The notes under the pieces: generated by a model
Databases searched by the model: none
Told to the model about the DNA's origin: nothing
Seen by the model: the letters and a program-made list of their open reading frames with translations, nothing else
Made by a program: the position numbers and the translations under genes
From: Thalassolituus maritimus
GTDB lineage: Bacteria > Pseudomonadota > Gammaproteobacteria > Pseudomonadales > Oceanobacteraceae
Length of the DNA: 64,000 nt
Direction of reading: 5' to 3'
NCBI RefSeq assembly: GCF_900156675.1
Contig: NZ_FTOH01000002.1
Location: forward strand, 310,001 to 374,000
Part shown: positions 42,812 through 52,761 of the stretch, one piece after another
How positions within the stretch are numbered: position 1 is the stretch's first letter
How the letters are laid out: every line of letters begins with the position of its first letter

Positions 42812-44962
42812 TCAGAAATACAGCTTACCTTCGACACCGTAAGTCAGAGGCTCGCCGTATTGGTAATAAGGTTCTTCTGCATAACCTTTACGAGGGTCGT
42901 TACCAAAACCACCAAATCCTCTCACCTGGGTATCGCGATCAGTCAGGTTACGGCCATATACCGAGACTTCGTATCCCGGCTGTGCATAGGCTATGCGTGC
43001 GTTCCAGAGAACATAGGCTTCGGACTTTTCGTCATGGCTGTCAGAAAAGTAGAACTCATCCTTGGCTTCAGCACCAATACGGACAGATAAGGCATCGGTT
43101 AAGCCGTAAGTGAGAGCAGATGCCGCACTGTACTGCGGAGCGTGAGCCTGCTGGCGGCCATCTTTACTGAATTCACCATCGTCAGTCTGATAGGTGTAGT
43201 CGACGAATTCGGTGATCAAGTAACCGTATCCTAGCGTCCAGTTCAGACGCTCGCTCAGATCCCAGTCACTTTCAATCTCGATACCGTAATTGCGGCCTTC
43301 GGCTGCATTCGCGAGATAATCCTGAAAGCTGACAGGCTGACCGTTGTCATCCAGTACCGCATAAGAACTTTTTACCTGCTGGTCTTTTCGCTGAATGTAG
43401 AAAGCGGCAATACGAGTTCTGAGAGTGTTGGCCAATAACGATGATTTCAGGCCGACCTCAACAGCGTTGTTGAACTCAGTATCGAACTCCCGGTTTGCTT
43501 CAGAAATATCGGGATCAGTATTGATTCCACCGGCTTTGTAACCGCGTGCCAGCGAAGTGTAGGCCAGGTGGTCATAGCTCAGGAGGTATTCCAGAGTTAC
43601 TTTGCCACCAACTAATGTCTCATCGGTAGAGCCTTCAATGGTATTGCTGTCGCTGTACTCATTGCTCCAGTTCTCAATACGCAATCCAGTAATCAGACGA
43701 AGCGCTTCTGAAAATTGTGTGCTGAGTTCACCGTAGACAGCAACCGATGCAGTCTCCAATTCGCTTTCGAACGGCGTGTCGAGATAGGTGTAATTGCGGG
43801 TCAAATCCTCGTTGCGCTGCATCAGGTAAAGGCCCGCAACCCAATCTGTTGAATTGCCTAAGATACGGCCGTCAGTGCCTGACATCAGGCGGATATCTGC
43901 AGACTGGCGTTCATAGTCGCGCAGATACTGGTCGAATGAGCTGTAGCCGTCGAAGTCAGCGAGACATGACCCTTGGGTCAGATCACACGGGTCCGGCTGG
44001 TACACAGGCTCATCCGCAAGGAAGATGTATTCCCCGTATGCCCAGTCTTCGTCATAGCTGTATTCCACATCAGACTTGCTTGCAGTCAGCTCAGTCTGAA
44101 GAATCAGTGCACTGTTAATCTGGCTATCCGAAGTAAGAGCAAATGCGTGTGTGTCTTGGGCATCGACCCCTGGTGTGTTGGAATACGTCTCGCGGGTGTT
44201 ATCGAGGCTGAATGCGTCGTAGCCATTGTCGATATCGGCATAGAGGTAAGTTAAGCCAAGGTCAGTATCCTCGTTGAGCTGAAACGCCAGCTTACCGCGG
44301 GCGATAACTTCATCAATCTGCTCTACATCATCGCGATTAAGCCAGATATTGTCGGTGTAGCCATCGGATTGGAAGCCATGAATTGCCAGACGCCCCTGAA
44401 CAGAGTCAGTCAGGCTGCCGGAGACTGCACCACCGAGACCATAGCTGTCGTAGTTGCCCGCGCGGGCAGACAGGTAGCCTTCGGTTTCTTTGGTCGGGTC
44501 ATTGGAACGGATGTTGATCATGCCGGCCAGTGCATTCGCACCGAAGCGTGTGCCCTGAGGACCACGCAGAATCTCAACCTGTTTAACGTCGAACAGGGTT
44601 GCAGCACCGCCCAGGCCGGTCATGTCGATACCGTCGATGACCAAACCAACCGATGGGTTGACCGGGTCGATAAACTGGCTGCGCTCACCAATGCCGCGAA
44701 TCTGGTAGAAACGACCGCGGGAGGCACCTGAGGAGTAGTTCACATTAGGGGCGAAGCTAAGTACCTGCTCAAGGTGCTCGGCGCTGCGCGCTTCTATATC
44801 CTCGCGGCCAACCACCGTGACGGCTTCAGGAATCTGTTGAACATTGGTCTGGCGGAAATCTGCTTCAACGGTGACGGGAGTCAGTTCGACATCTGAGTGC
44901 GCCATTGAGGAGGCGGTCACTACAGCAATAGCAAGTGGAGTACGGAGCGTTTTATGAGTCAT
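42812..44962 (-). CDS. TonB-dependent receptor, thiamine-regulated
   Basis: 716 residues from the ATG at 44962, which opens a signal peptide ending near MAHSDV; an earlier frame runs through the riboswitch and is rejected. The plug domain is at about 40-150 (EAVTVVGREDIEARSAEHLEQ, IRGIGERSQF, VEILRGPQGTRFGANALAG). A 22-strand barrel follows, ending in an aromatic F. It should carry thiamine (or a phosphate or precursor) across the outer membrane using TonB energy. Placement directly under a TPP riboswitch supports the substrate. Comparable thiamine-regulated receptors (Omr1) are known in gammaproteobacteria. Confidence 0.9.
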   Translation of the reverse strand: MTHKTLRTPLAIAVVTASSMAHSDVELTPVTVEADFRQTNVQQIPEAVTVVGREDIEARSAEHLEQVLSFAPNVNYSSGASRGRFYQIRGIGERSQFIDPVNPSVGLVIDGIDMTGLGGAATLFDVKQVEILRGPQGTRFGANALAGMINIRSNDPTKETEGYLSARAGNYDSYGLGGAVSGSLTDSVQGRLAIHGFQSDGYTDNIWLNRDDVEQIDEVIARGKLAFQLNEDTDLGLTYLYADIDNGYDAFSLDNTRETYSNTPGVDAQDTHAFALTSDSQINSALILQTELTASKSDVEYSYDEDWAYGEYIFLADEPVYQPDPCDLTQGSCLADFDGYSSFDQYLRDYERQSADIRLMSGTDGRILGNSTDWVAGLYLMQRNEDLTRNYTYLDTPFESELETASVAVYGELSTQFSEALRLITGLRIENWSNEYSDSNTIEGSTDETLVGGKVTLEYLLSYDHLAYTSLARGYKAGGINTDPDISEANREFDTEFNNAVEVGLKSSLLANTLRTRIAAFYIQRKDQQVKSSYAVLDDNGQPVSFQDYLANAAEGRNYGIEIESDWDLSERLNWTLGYGYLITEFVDYTYQTDDGEFSKDGRQQAHAPQYSAASALTYGLTDALSVRIGAEAKDEFYFSDSHDEKSEAYVLWNARIAYAQPGYEVSVYGRNLTDRDTQVRGFGGFGNDPRKGYAEEPYYQYGEPLTYGVEGKLYF

Positions 44963-45004
44963 GGGTCTGCCTGTAAACCTTAAGATACTGGTAAACAAAG
45001 ACCC
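44963..45004 (-). promoter_or_regulatory. Possible start-site-masking helix downstream of the TPP aptamer
   Basis: On the minus strand GGGTCT (45004-44999) can pair with AGACCC (44968-44963), which sits directly before the receptor ATG. This could hide the ribosome site in the ligand-bound state. Confidence 0.45.
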
Positions 45005-45063
45005 GGCTGTCGCGTAGCTGCGCGTGGCGCGCAAAATATGAATTGTCGTGCAGTATCGACTGC

Positions 45064-45156
45064 CTCCCATTCCTACGCCGGTACTAACCGGATCAGGTTC
45101 CGGGGTTTAAGCAGATGCTAATCTCAGGCTGCACATTGCAACCTCCCCCTGGGTAT
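45064..45156 (-). promoter_or_regulatory. TPP (THI-box) riboswitch
   Basis: The minus strand shows the conserved aptamer blocks in order: GGGGGAGG, then CTGAGATTA, then GAACCTGATCCGGTTAGTACC (given in parts: GAACCTGATC, GGTTAGTACC) and GGCGTAGGAA. A CCCA/TGGG closing stem is present. It lies about 100 bases before the TonB-dependent receptor and should switch the whole thiamine operon off when TPP is abundant. Confidence 0.95.
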
Positions 45157-45284
45157 GGCGCATGGTAACTAAGCGTCAACACTACTGTCATCACCTTTTT
45201 TTACACTCACTATCTATTGATATGCGGGCGTAAAACCCTCATAACCAGTGTCAGACCCTTACTTGATTAGCGGAGAGCACAAAG

Positions 45285-46178
45285 ATGCTTCGTATATTTC
45301 TCTTTCTGGCGACCAACCTTGCAGTAATTCTGGTCGCCAGTATCACTCTGAGTCTGCTGGGTGTGGACTCGTATTTCCAGCAGAACGGCACGGATCTTAA
45401 CCTCCAGTCGCTGCTGATTTTCTGTCTCGTCTTCGGTATGGCGGGTTCTCTGGTATCGCTGTTTATTTCTAAATGGATGGCGAAGAAAGGCATGCGCGTA
45501 CAGATCATTGATCAGCCGCACAACTCCGGAGAGCAGTGGCTGGTCAGTACGGTAAAAGAACTGGCAGACAAAGCCGGCATTGGCATGCCAGAAGTCGGTA
45601 TTTTCCAGTCGGATGCGCCTAACGCTTTCGCGACAGGTTGGAATAAAAACGACGCTCTCGTGGCTGTGTCTACGGGCTTGCTGAAGCGTATGAACCATGA
45701 TGAAGTGAAGGCGGTTCTTGGCCATGAGATTGGTCACGTAGCGAACGGTGATATGGTTACGCTGGCTCTGATTCAGGGTGTGGTAAACGCCTTTGTGATG
45801 TTCTTTGCCCGTATTATCGGTAACTTCGTCGATAAGGCGATTCTCAAGAATGAAAATGGCCCGGGCATTGGTTTCTTTGTGGCGACCATCGTTTCAGAGA
45901 TTATTCTCGGTATTCTGGCTTCGACCATCGTGGCATGGTTCAGTCGCCGTCGCGAGTTCCGCGCGGATCAGGCAGGCGCTGAGCTGGTCAGCCCAGCAGC
46001 GATGGCGTCGGCGCTGATGCGTTTAAAAGAGACTTACGAGCAGCCAAGTGAACTGAAGGGCGAGCTGGTCGCATTCGGTATCCGTGGTGAAGGTAAGTTC
46101 TCAGCTCTGTTTGCGACTCACCCACCGCTTGATGTGCGCATACAGGCACTTCAGCAGCGCTACGGTAATTCGCAGTAA
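45285..46178 (+). CDS. htpX: Membrane zinc protease HtpX
   Basis: 297 residues. Two N-terminal helices, the zinc site HEIGH in [14 protein letters not shown], then two more helices ([27 protein letters not shown]) and the third-ligand [12 protein letters not shown]. It degrades misfolded inner-membrane proteins with FtsH. GGAGAG precedes the ATG. A bidirectional terminator follows. Confidence 0.97.
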   Translation: MLRIFLFLATNLAVILVASITLSLLGVDSYFQQNGTDLNLQSLLIFCLVFGMAGSLVSLFISKWMAKKGMRVQIIDQPHNSGEQWLVSTVKELADKAGIGMPEVGIFQSDAPNAFATGWNKNDALVAVSTGLLKRMNHDEVKAVLGHEIGHVANGDMVTLALIQGVVNAFVMFFARIIGNFVDKAILKNENGPGIGFFVATIVSEIILGILASTIVAWFSRRREFRADQAGAELVSPAAMASALMRLKETYEQPSELKGELVAFGIRGEGKFSALFATHPPLDVRIQALQQRYGNSQ

Positions 46179-46198
46179 TAACCGTTTCCTCTGCAAAT

Positions 46199-46228
46199 AA
46201 AAAAGCCCGCTTTCGCGGGCTTTTTTAT
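46199..46228. terminator. Bidirectional terminator between htpX and the convergent gene
   Basis: AAAAAAGCCCGC pairs with GCGGGCTTTTTT around a TTTC loop, giving U-tracts on both strands. Confidence 0.92.
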
Positions 46229-47193
46229 TGTGTTTTCTTCAGCAGTGCATCGCGCCACGCATCAGCAATTTCCCGGACGGTCTGTTGATCTGGGCAGATG
46301 TGAGGGTGCATCTTTAACGTCAGTGTCAGCTGTCCGTACCACTCTGTTGTTGTCGCCGAGATTGGGTAGTTGGCCGTGCCCGGAGCCACAGCAACCAGGC
46401 GACGGTTATCTGGCTTGGGTGGATTATCCTGGCCGGGCAGGGGCCAGCTGCCCATGTTAGAGCAGCTACCCATGTAAAACTGTTTGCCACTGGTCATGCG
46501 GTAGATCAGTTTCACGCCGGTCATTCCAACCCACTTACCAATGTTTGCCAGCTTCCAGTTTGCCCAGTGTTGTTTGCCTTTAAAGCGTTGCCGCATCTGA
46601 GATTGCCACTCCTGAGGAGAAGATGTCGGCTTGGTAAGCATGTAAAAACCAGAGACCTGATTAAAGCTTTCGGTCTGGATACCTGTCGCACCGCGCACGT
46701 TGACTGGATAAAACCAGTAAAAAGGATCGTCGCCTTCAATCATGCGTTCGGCAACAATATTGCTGAGTTCGGCGTAGATCAGGCTACCCGGGCTGACCTT
46801 GTGCTCTTTGCACCACTGGTTCAGTTTTGTGGTTTCTTCTTCTGAAAAACAAGAAATTTCCGGTGACAGTGCGTCGTGCTGGGTGTTCTCGTAGGTTTTC
46901 TTCCAACGTACGACCTTCCTGCCTTCTTCGGTTGGAAATTCTTTTTTGGCTTTGCAGATTTCTCGCCAGCCCGGAACACTGGTTTCGTTACAGACGGGAA
47001 GTGGGTAACAGGGGTAGCCCATTGGCCGGAGGATATTGGCGAAGCCCGCCATGCCATCAGCATCCGCGTGTTGCCAGGTCTTCCAGTCAGTGCTGTTGGT
47101 TTCGGGGTCGTACCAACCCCAATAAATCGTGTCGGTTATGCCGTATGGTTTGCGCGCGTGATACCACATGGCAATGTAGTCTTTTTCTGCCAT
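46225..47193 (-). CDS. CAT/condensation-fold acyltransferase-like protein
   Basis: 322 residues, no signal peptide. I read a HxxxDG acyltransferase motif in TWQHADADGMAG (His about 42). The later LNQWCKEHKVSPGSLIYAELSNIVAERM followed by YPVNVRG resembles the second lobe of condensation, PapA and wax-ester-synthase-type proteins. At 322 residues it is shorter than those two-lobe enzymes (about 420-460), and the first lobe looks reduced. It may transfer an acyl group to an unknown acceptor. Six Cys/Trp-rich stretches are unusual. It stands alone; AGGAAG precedes the ATG. Confidence 0.5.
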   Translation of the reverse strand: MAEKDYIAMWYHARKPYGITDTIYWGWYDPETNSTDWKTWQHADADGMAGFANILRPMGYPCYPLPVCNETSVPGWREICKAKKEFPTEEGRKVVRWKKTYENTQHDALSPEISCFSEEETTKLNQWCKEHKVSPGSLIYAELSNIVAERMIEGDDPFYWFYPVNVRGATGIQTESFNQVSGFYMLTKPTSSPQEWQSQMRQRFKGKQHWANWKLANIGKWVGMTGVKLIYRMTSGKQFYMGSCSNMGSWPLPGQDNPPKPDNRRLVAVAPGTANYPISATTTEWYGQLTLTLKMHPHICPDQQTVREIADAWRDALLKKTQ

Positions 47194-47513
47194 CGGGGCT
47201 TCCTATTATTGTTATTGTCGCCGAGTAGCCAACTATAACGGATATTTTCGGTCAGTGGTATGAGACGACAGGCGCCACTTCAAAACAAGTTGCGTACCAA
47301 GTCACCACTTGCAGGTTTGACCTGAAATGCCTTGCCCAGTTACGCCAAACTCACGAGTGATGACGTCCGAGTGACTGTCTGAGCAGGTCGACGGGTCTCT
47401 TCAGAGACTAGTTCATATATGGCATTCATCCAGCCACCTGTTGACGGACTAGCTCCATTGGCTTCTGATCGAGAGAAGGCCAACCTCAAATCCCTGTCTA
47501 TACTTGAAAAGTT
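47194..47513. other. Divergent intergenic region
   Basis: 320 bases between the acyltransferase-like gene and the hybrid kinase. It should hold both promoters; I see no clear repeat, hairpin or gene. Confidence 0.45.
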
Positions 47514-50228
47514 ATGTTCCTGGACGGTGGTATGTTTTTCGTCAGAATCTTCATTGCTGCACTGGCCTATTTTGTCTTTGCCCGTCTGGGCACAGCCTTG
47601 GCCATCCCCCCTGACTACGCCGCTGCTGTCTGGCCAGCCGCCGGCGTTGCCTTGGCATCATTTCTACTGTTCAGCCGAACCGTTGCATTCGCTGGGGTTT
47701 TGACAGGCGCTGTTCTTGCCAACCTGTACACCACCACGTCAGCGTTGAATGAGTTGTCGGTGACCACTCTTGTGTCTGGCGTGGCGATGGGGGTCGGTGC
47801 AACGTTGCAAGGGTTGTTCGGAGCATGGCTGTACCGTACCTATCTCCCCGGTCGCAGCCGCTGGGATGAGTTGTCTCACCTGATTCGCTTCTGTTTTGTC
47901 GTCGTCGCCCTGGGCAGTGTGGTCAGTACAACGATTGGTAATATCACCCTCTACGTTAACGAGTTTATTGTCACAGAACGGCTGGCGTTTAACTGGATCA
48001 CCTGGTGGGCTGGCGACGCGATCGGGGCGCTACTGGTGACGCCTGTCATCATGGTGCTGGCAGCTCCTGAGCAGATCTACAGCCGTGATCGTAAAATCAA
48101 GGTGATGGTACCCATACTACTGATTCTTACTGCCGTGTTCGGGCTGTTTTACAAGTCGGTCGGGTTTAACCGGGAGCGGATTGTCAGTGATCTTCAGGCC
48201 TCTGCCGATGAGCTGTCACAGCTCGTTGATGCACGGCTGACGATTTCAGAAAATAAGCTGATTGCTTATGCCGCCTTATTCAGTGCAAGTGAATTTGTTA
48301 CGCCTGAGGAGTTTGCCCTGTTCTCAAAACGGGTGATGGCGCGCGACGATGCCTTTTTTGGCGTAGGCTGGACAGAGGTTGTCGACAACAGCGGTCGCGC
48401 CCGCTGGGAAACTTTCTACCGTGAGCGTGGTATCGACGGTTTTACCTTCACCGAGCTTGCTGAAGGTGGCCGCCTGATCGAGGCCAGTCATCAGGATGCA
48501 TACTATCCGGTCTTATACATCTACCCATTCGAGCCCAATCGCCGTGCCTTTGGCCTGAATTTGGGGGCTAACGCCGAGCGAAAAGCAGCGCTCGACAAAG
48601 CGGCGATAGAGCATGTTCCGGTGGCAACCGCACCTATTGTTCTCGCTCAGGAAACGGGCAAAAAGAGGGCGATTATTTTGTACATGCCGGTGTTTGATCT
48701 TGAAGACGACGAAGCACTTGTCGGTTATTCCAGCGGTGTTCTCAAGGTCAGCGGCATTCTCGGTGAAAGCGTCTTCCAGTCTCGTCAGTCGGGGCTGTAT
48801 TTCAATTTATACGATGTCACCGAGGGCGAGCGACTGACAATCTACGAGGCGGCGGAGCAAGCGCACTCCAACCTGCCCATGCATAGCTACGATGCTTACT
48901 TCGGTACACGTAAGTATCACCTGGAGATATTTCCGGCCGAGAATTACGTATACGGGCGCAATGACTGGACCAGCTATGTCATCCTGACCGGTGGGTTTGT
49001 GATTGCGACGCTGTTTCTGGTATTTGTGCTGACAACGACGGGACAGATTGAAACGGTTCGGCGACAGGTTGAGCTGCGAACGGCAGAACTGAGCGACGCT
49101 GTATCCCGGGCGAATGCCGCCAGTGACGCCAAATCTGCGTTTCTCGCCAACATGAGTCATGAGTTACGTACGCCCCTTAATGCGATCAATGGATTTCTCA
49201 AGTTGGTGCTCGATACGGCGTTAACTCCCGTACAGAAGAACTACCTGCAGAAAGCGGATCTTGCTTCTGTGACCTTGCTGGGGCTGATTAATCAAACGCT
49301 GAATTACGCAAAAATAGAATCCGGCAACATGGAGCTCGAACAATCTTCTGTGCGCATGCGACGTATTGCGCGGAAGATGGAAGCTTTGTTTGGGCACATT
49401 GCCGATGAGAGTGCACTGGATTTCAGAATCAAGCTGGCTAATGACGTGCCTGAAGTACTGATAGGCGATGAATTGAGAATCGAGCAGATTACCCTCAACC
49501 TCCTTAGCAATGCATTCAAGTTTACCCGCGAAGGCCACATCGACCTGAATATCAGTTACGAGGCAGACGATGAGAAGCTTCAGATTCGTGTCACTGACAG
49601 CGGTGTCGGTATTCCCGCCGATAAAATGGAGCATATCTTTGCCGCGTTTGGGCAAGCGGATGCTTCGATCAGCCGCCGTTACGGTGGCTCGGGCCTCGGC
49701 CTGAGTATATCCCGCCGGATCGCCATCATGATGAAAGGCGATATTCTGGTGCGAAGCACAGAAGGTCAGGGCAGTGAATTTCTGGTGTACTTGCATCTGC
49801 CCGTTGGCGATGCCGCTGCTGATGATGTGGGCGCTCCGGAAAGTCGTGGGCAGCTTCAGGGTAAGTGCGCCCTGATTGTTGAGGACATCAAGGTAAACCA
49901 GATGATCGTACAGGAGTTTCTCAGTAAACACGGTATCAGCACCCTGATTGCTGAGAACGGGCGAGAGGCCGTTGATCAGATGTCGGCCAGACCAGCGGTC
50001 GACTTTATACTGATGGATGTGCAGATGCCGGTCATGGATGGCTACACCGCCACTCGCGAGATTCGCAAATTGATGCCTGAAATCCCCATCATTGGTATGA
50101 CGGCCAATGCGATGGATGACGATAAGATGGCCTGTCTGGCTGCTGGAATGAATGATCATATCGCCAAACCTATTGATCCTGAGAGCCTGATCCGCTGTGT
50201 GCAGGACGCGGTTAGTAAATGTGGCTAA
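47514..50228 (+). CDS. Hybrid sensor histidine kinase: MASE1-CHASE-HisKA-HATPase-REC
   Basis: 904 residues. A MASE1 membrane sensor of about eight helices fills 5-220. A CHASE extracytoplasmic ligand domain follows at about 225-460 (AYYPVLYIYPFEPNRRAFG), then another helix near 490. HisKA has His549 in FLANMSHELRTPLN; HATPase shows NLLSNAFKF, DSGVGIP and GSGLGLSISRR. The C-terminal receiver has Asp835 in ILMDVQMPVMDGYTA and the Lys of HIAKPI. An alternative ATG six codons later (47532) is possible. No response regulator is adjacent; signal unknown. Confidence 0.95.
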   Translation: MFLDGGMFFVRIFIAALAYFVFARLGTALAIPPDYAAAVWPAAGVALASFLLFSRTVAFAGVLTGAVLANLYTTTSALNELSVTTLVSGVAMGVGATLQGLFGAWLYRTYLPGRSRWDELSHLIRFCFVVVALGSVVSTTIGNITLYVNEFIVTERLAFNWITWWAGDAIGALLVTPVIMVLAAPEQIYSRDRKIKVMVPILLILTAVFGLFYKSVGFNRERIVSDLQASADELSQLVDARLTISENKLIAYAALFSASEFVTPEEFALFSKRVMARDDAFFGVGWTEVVDNSGRARWETFYRERGIDGFTFTELAEGGRLIEASHQDAYYPVLYIYPFEPNRRAFGLNLGANAERKAALDKAAIEHVPVATAPIVLAQETGKKRAIILYMPVFDLEDDEALVGYSSGVLKVSGILGESVFQSRQSGLYFNLYDVTEGERLTIYEAAEQAHSNLPMHSYDAYFGTRKYHLEIFPAENYVYGRNDWTSYVILTGGFVIATLFLVFVLTTTGQIETVRRQVELRTAELSDAVSRANAASDAKSAFLANMSHELRTPLNAINGFLKLVLDTALTPVQKNYLQKADLASVTLLGLINQTLNYAKIESGNMELEQSSVRMRRIARKMEALFGHIADESALDFRIKLANDVPEVLIGDELRIEQITLNLLSNAFKFTREGHIDLNISYEADDEKLQIRVTDSGVGIPADKMEHIFAAFGQADASISRRYGGSGLGLSISRRIAIMMKGDILVRSTEGQGSEFLVYLHLPVGDAAADDVGAPESRGQLQGKCALIVEDIKVNQMIVQEFLSKHGISTLIAENGREAVDQMSARPAVDFILMDVQMPVMDGYTATREIRKLMPEIPIIGMTANAMDDDKMACLAAGMNDHIAKPIDPESLIRCVQDAVSKCG

Positions 50229-50334
50229 ACAGGCCATGCGTAGGCTGAATTGACCATGCTCACATTGTTCCGCTGCAGAAACGTATCGTTCTGCTAGACT
50301 GTCCCCGTTTTGTAATAATTCTCAGGGGAGCGGT

Positions 50335-51450
50335 ATGACGCAGATCGATACCGGAGCACAGGTGCTCAGAAAAACAAAAAATGACCTGATTAAGCGGTAC
50401 GCTGTCCGCAACAACGGTATTGCATTGAAGCAGACGCTGTCCACGCTCTTGCCAGTCTTCGCGTTGACCTATGCAGGTATTGCTGCACTGGAGGTCTCTC
50501 TGTTGCTGACCGCTGGCGTAGTGCTACTCCTTACGCTGTTTCTGCTTCGTGCTTTTGTCATGCTCCACGACTGTGGCCACAATTGCCTGTATGAGTCGCC
50601 ACGTGCCAATAAAATCGCCGGTTTCATCTTTGGCGTTGTGTGCGGTGTTCCTCAGTACGTCTGGTCGCGACACCATGATTATCACCACTCGACCAACGGC
50701 AACTGGGAGAAATACCGTGGGCCGCTGACGGTGTTGTCGACCCAGGAATATGCTGAACTGACGCCGAAACAAAAGCTCAGCTATGCGCGTCAGCGTAAGT
50801 TGTTCATGGGGCCTCTGGCTGGCTTCCTTTACTTTGTGTTTAACCCACGTTTTACCTGGCTGAAGGGAACGTTCGGGTTGATCACGCATGTGCTTAAAGG
50901 CAACAAGGCCTCTGACTACAGCACCCGGTACTGGGCTGACTGGAAAGAATTCCGTCACATGGCAGGTAACAATATTGCGTTGCTGAGTATCTGGACTCTT
51001 GCGGCTATGGCATTCGGTGCGGCTGAGTTCGCATTGGTATTTGTTGTGGCTTTATCGCTGGCAGGTGCGTCAGGGATAATCCTGTTTACGGTGCAGCACA
51101 ACTTTGAGAATTCGTATGCGTCTCCAACCGAGGGTTGGGACTACTATCAGGCGGCCCTGGCAGGGACCAGCTACCTCAAACTGCCTCGAATCCTGCATTG
51201 GTTCACGGCCGATATTGGATACCACCATATCCATCACCTGTCTGCGCGCATACCTAACTACCGTTTACGCGATTGCCATGAAGAGAATCGGGAGCTGTTT
51301 GAGAGTGTTACGCGGCTGACATTAAAAGATGTGCCGCACTCCATGCGCTACATTATCTGGGATGAAAACAATGCAACCCTGATGACGCCTGAGCAGTTCG
51401 AAGCCCGCACAGTAACTACACAAGCTCCTGAAGCGGTTCAGGCCGCCTGA
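50335..51450 (+). CDS. Membrane fatty acid desaturase
   Basis: 371 residues with the three histidine boxes of acyl-lipid/omega-6-type desaturases: HDCGH (about residue 78), HHDYHH and HHIHH in GYHHIHHLSARIPNY. Hydrophobic pairs flank them, giving a four-helix inner-membrane di-iron enzyme. It should introduce a double bond into fatty acyl chains. GGGGAG precedes the ATG. Regiospecificity cannot be read from sequence. Confidence 0.9.
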   Translation: MTQIDTGAQVLRKTKNDLIKRYAVRNNGIALKQTLSTLLPVFALTYAGIAALEVSLLLTAGVVLLLTLFLLRAFVMLHDCGHNCLYESPRANKIAGFIFGVVCGVPQYVWSRHHDYHHSTNGNWEKYRGPLTVLSTQEYAELTPKQKLSYARQRKLFMGPLAGFLYFVFNPRFTWLKGTFGLITHVLKGNKASDYSTRYWADWKEFRHMAGNNIALLSIWTLAAMAFGAAEFALVFVVALSLAGASGIILFTVQHNFENSYASPTEGWDYYQAALAGTSYLKLPRILHWFTADIGYHHIHHLSARIPNYRLRDCHEENRELFESVTRLTLKDVPHSMRYIIWDENNATLMTPEQFEARTVTTQAPEAVQAA

Positions 51451-51454
51451 CAGA

Positions 51455-52513
51455 TCAGCGAAGACGCTGAGTAAGAGTGGCTGCCAATTCCTCTGACAGC
51501 TGCTCTGCTAACTTCTCTGATGCCTTGTTCAAGGCGTTCTGCTGAATGCCTGACACGCCCCGGGCCTTATCCGAAAACGAACTTAAAACTTTGCCGCTAC
51601 TGTCTCTGAGGTTCACCCGCGCATTGGCAAATACATAGTAATTGCCATCCTGCTGCTGACTGTCGAGGTTAGCGCTGACCTCAAAGCTGAGATCAGGATC
51701 GTCACTTTCGCCAAGTCGCAGCCCTTGGTTTGTCAGTGTTTCAAATAGACCACCGCGCATAATGCGAGCGCCGTCATCAAGTAGCACGAGACGAACATCC
51801 AGCTGTTTTACAGCAGCAAGGATGTCTGCTCGGTAGTCACGCAAAGTCTGCGCAGGCTGTGGACGGGTTCTGCTGGTAGCGACGAAGGCGTACTGCTCCG
51901 CCAGTTGGTCATGTTGAGCAAAGAGAGCCAGCGCGGGTAACTGCTGCTGCAAGCGTTCGAGCTTACCCGTGCCAGTTACCTGAGCAGACTTCATCATTTC
52001 TAATTCGGTCTCTACTTCCTGTAACTGAGCCTTTATACGACTGGCCGCAGCGGCACGATCCAGCTCAGCAAGAGCATAGGCGTAGTTGTCATCGACATAT
52101 GTATCGCGGATGACGACTTCATCCAGCGTGACTGTCGGGATGGTGCTGCTGACGGCTTGTGAGATATTTTTCTGCAGGCGGGTTTCGCCGTCTGACGTGT
52201 ATTCATTAATGCGGCTGGAATTGGTTGCTGAGATAGTCACCTTCAGGCGACTGACCAGATCAGCGCGCGCAAAATCAGCTGCGCGCTTTAACGCCTGATC
52301 CGGGCTCCCATACACTTCCATCGAGCCGACACCGTATGCCTTCGTTTTATCCGACGGCTGCTGTGTCACCCAGCCAGGCAGGCTCTGAACCTGAGTGACA
52401 TCGTCGGGGACCACGTCAGAGTCGTCCTTCTCATACAGCGAGCTACAGCCACTCAGGAGGCTGATGGCGAGGGTGAGAGGGATCAGTGAAGTCGTCAGGT
52501 ATCTGGTCATCAT
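51455..52513 (-). CDS. LPP20-family lipoprotein
   Basis: 352 residues from the ATG at 52513 (the next codon is also ATG). The lipobox is LLSGC, followed by an acidic linker. The core PGWVTQQPSDKTKAYGVGSMEVYGSPDQALKRA is the LPP20 pattern; the second half has a coiled coil (QLQEVETELEMMK) and a beta-rich end. Outer-membrane-anchored. LPP20 proteins often accompany LpoB- and COG3014-type lipoproteins, which lie 5.7 kb away on the same strand. Confidence 0.78.
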   Translation of the reverse strand: MMTRYLTTSLIPLTLAISLLSGCSSLYEKDDSDVVPDDVTQVQSLPGWVTQQPSDKTKAYGVGSMEVYGSPDQALKRAADFARADLVSRLKVTISATNSSRINEYTSDGETRLQKNISQAVSSTIPTVTLDEVVIRDTYVDDNYAYALAELDRAAAASRIKAQLQEVETELEMMKSAQVTGTGKLERLQQQLPALALFAQHDQLAEQYAFVATSRTRPQPAQTLRDYRADILAAVKQLDVRLVLLDDGARIMRGGLFETLTNQGLRLGESDDPDLSFEVSANLDSQQQDGNYYVFANARVNLRDSSGKVLSSFSDKARGVSGIQQNALNKASEKLAEQLSEELAATLTQRLR

Positions 52514-52761
52514 TGGCAGTCCGAATAGGTCCTTGAAGCAGCAGTTCGATCGGGTTGGGTAGAGTGTACCCTGATACGAAGAAGGAATGTCATCTCTCTG
52601 ACCGTTAAAAGCGGCGCAATATCCCACATCCGCAAAAAGCTAACATCAGTGACAATCAGTAACAGAGATTAGACATTACTTGACAGTGGTTAATTATTAA
52701 GCAATTGTTCGCAAAATTTTTGTCTTGCGACGACAACCTGCCAATTGAAAAGGACCCCCTG

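Noticed and set aside
49221-50237. 338-codon antisense frame within the hybrid kinase
   Set aside because: Covers HATPase and receiver motifs on the plus strand; the product is featureless.
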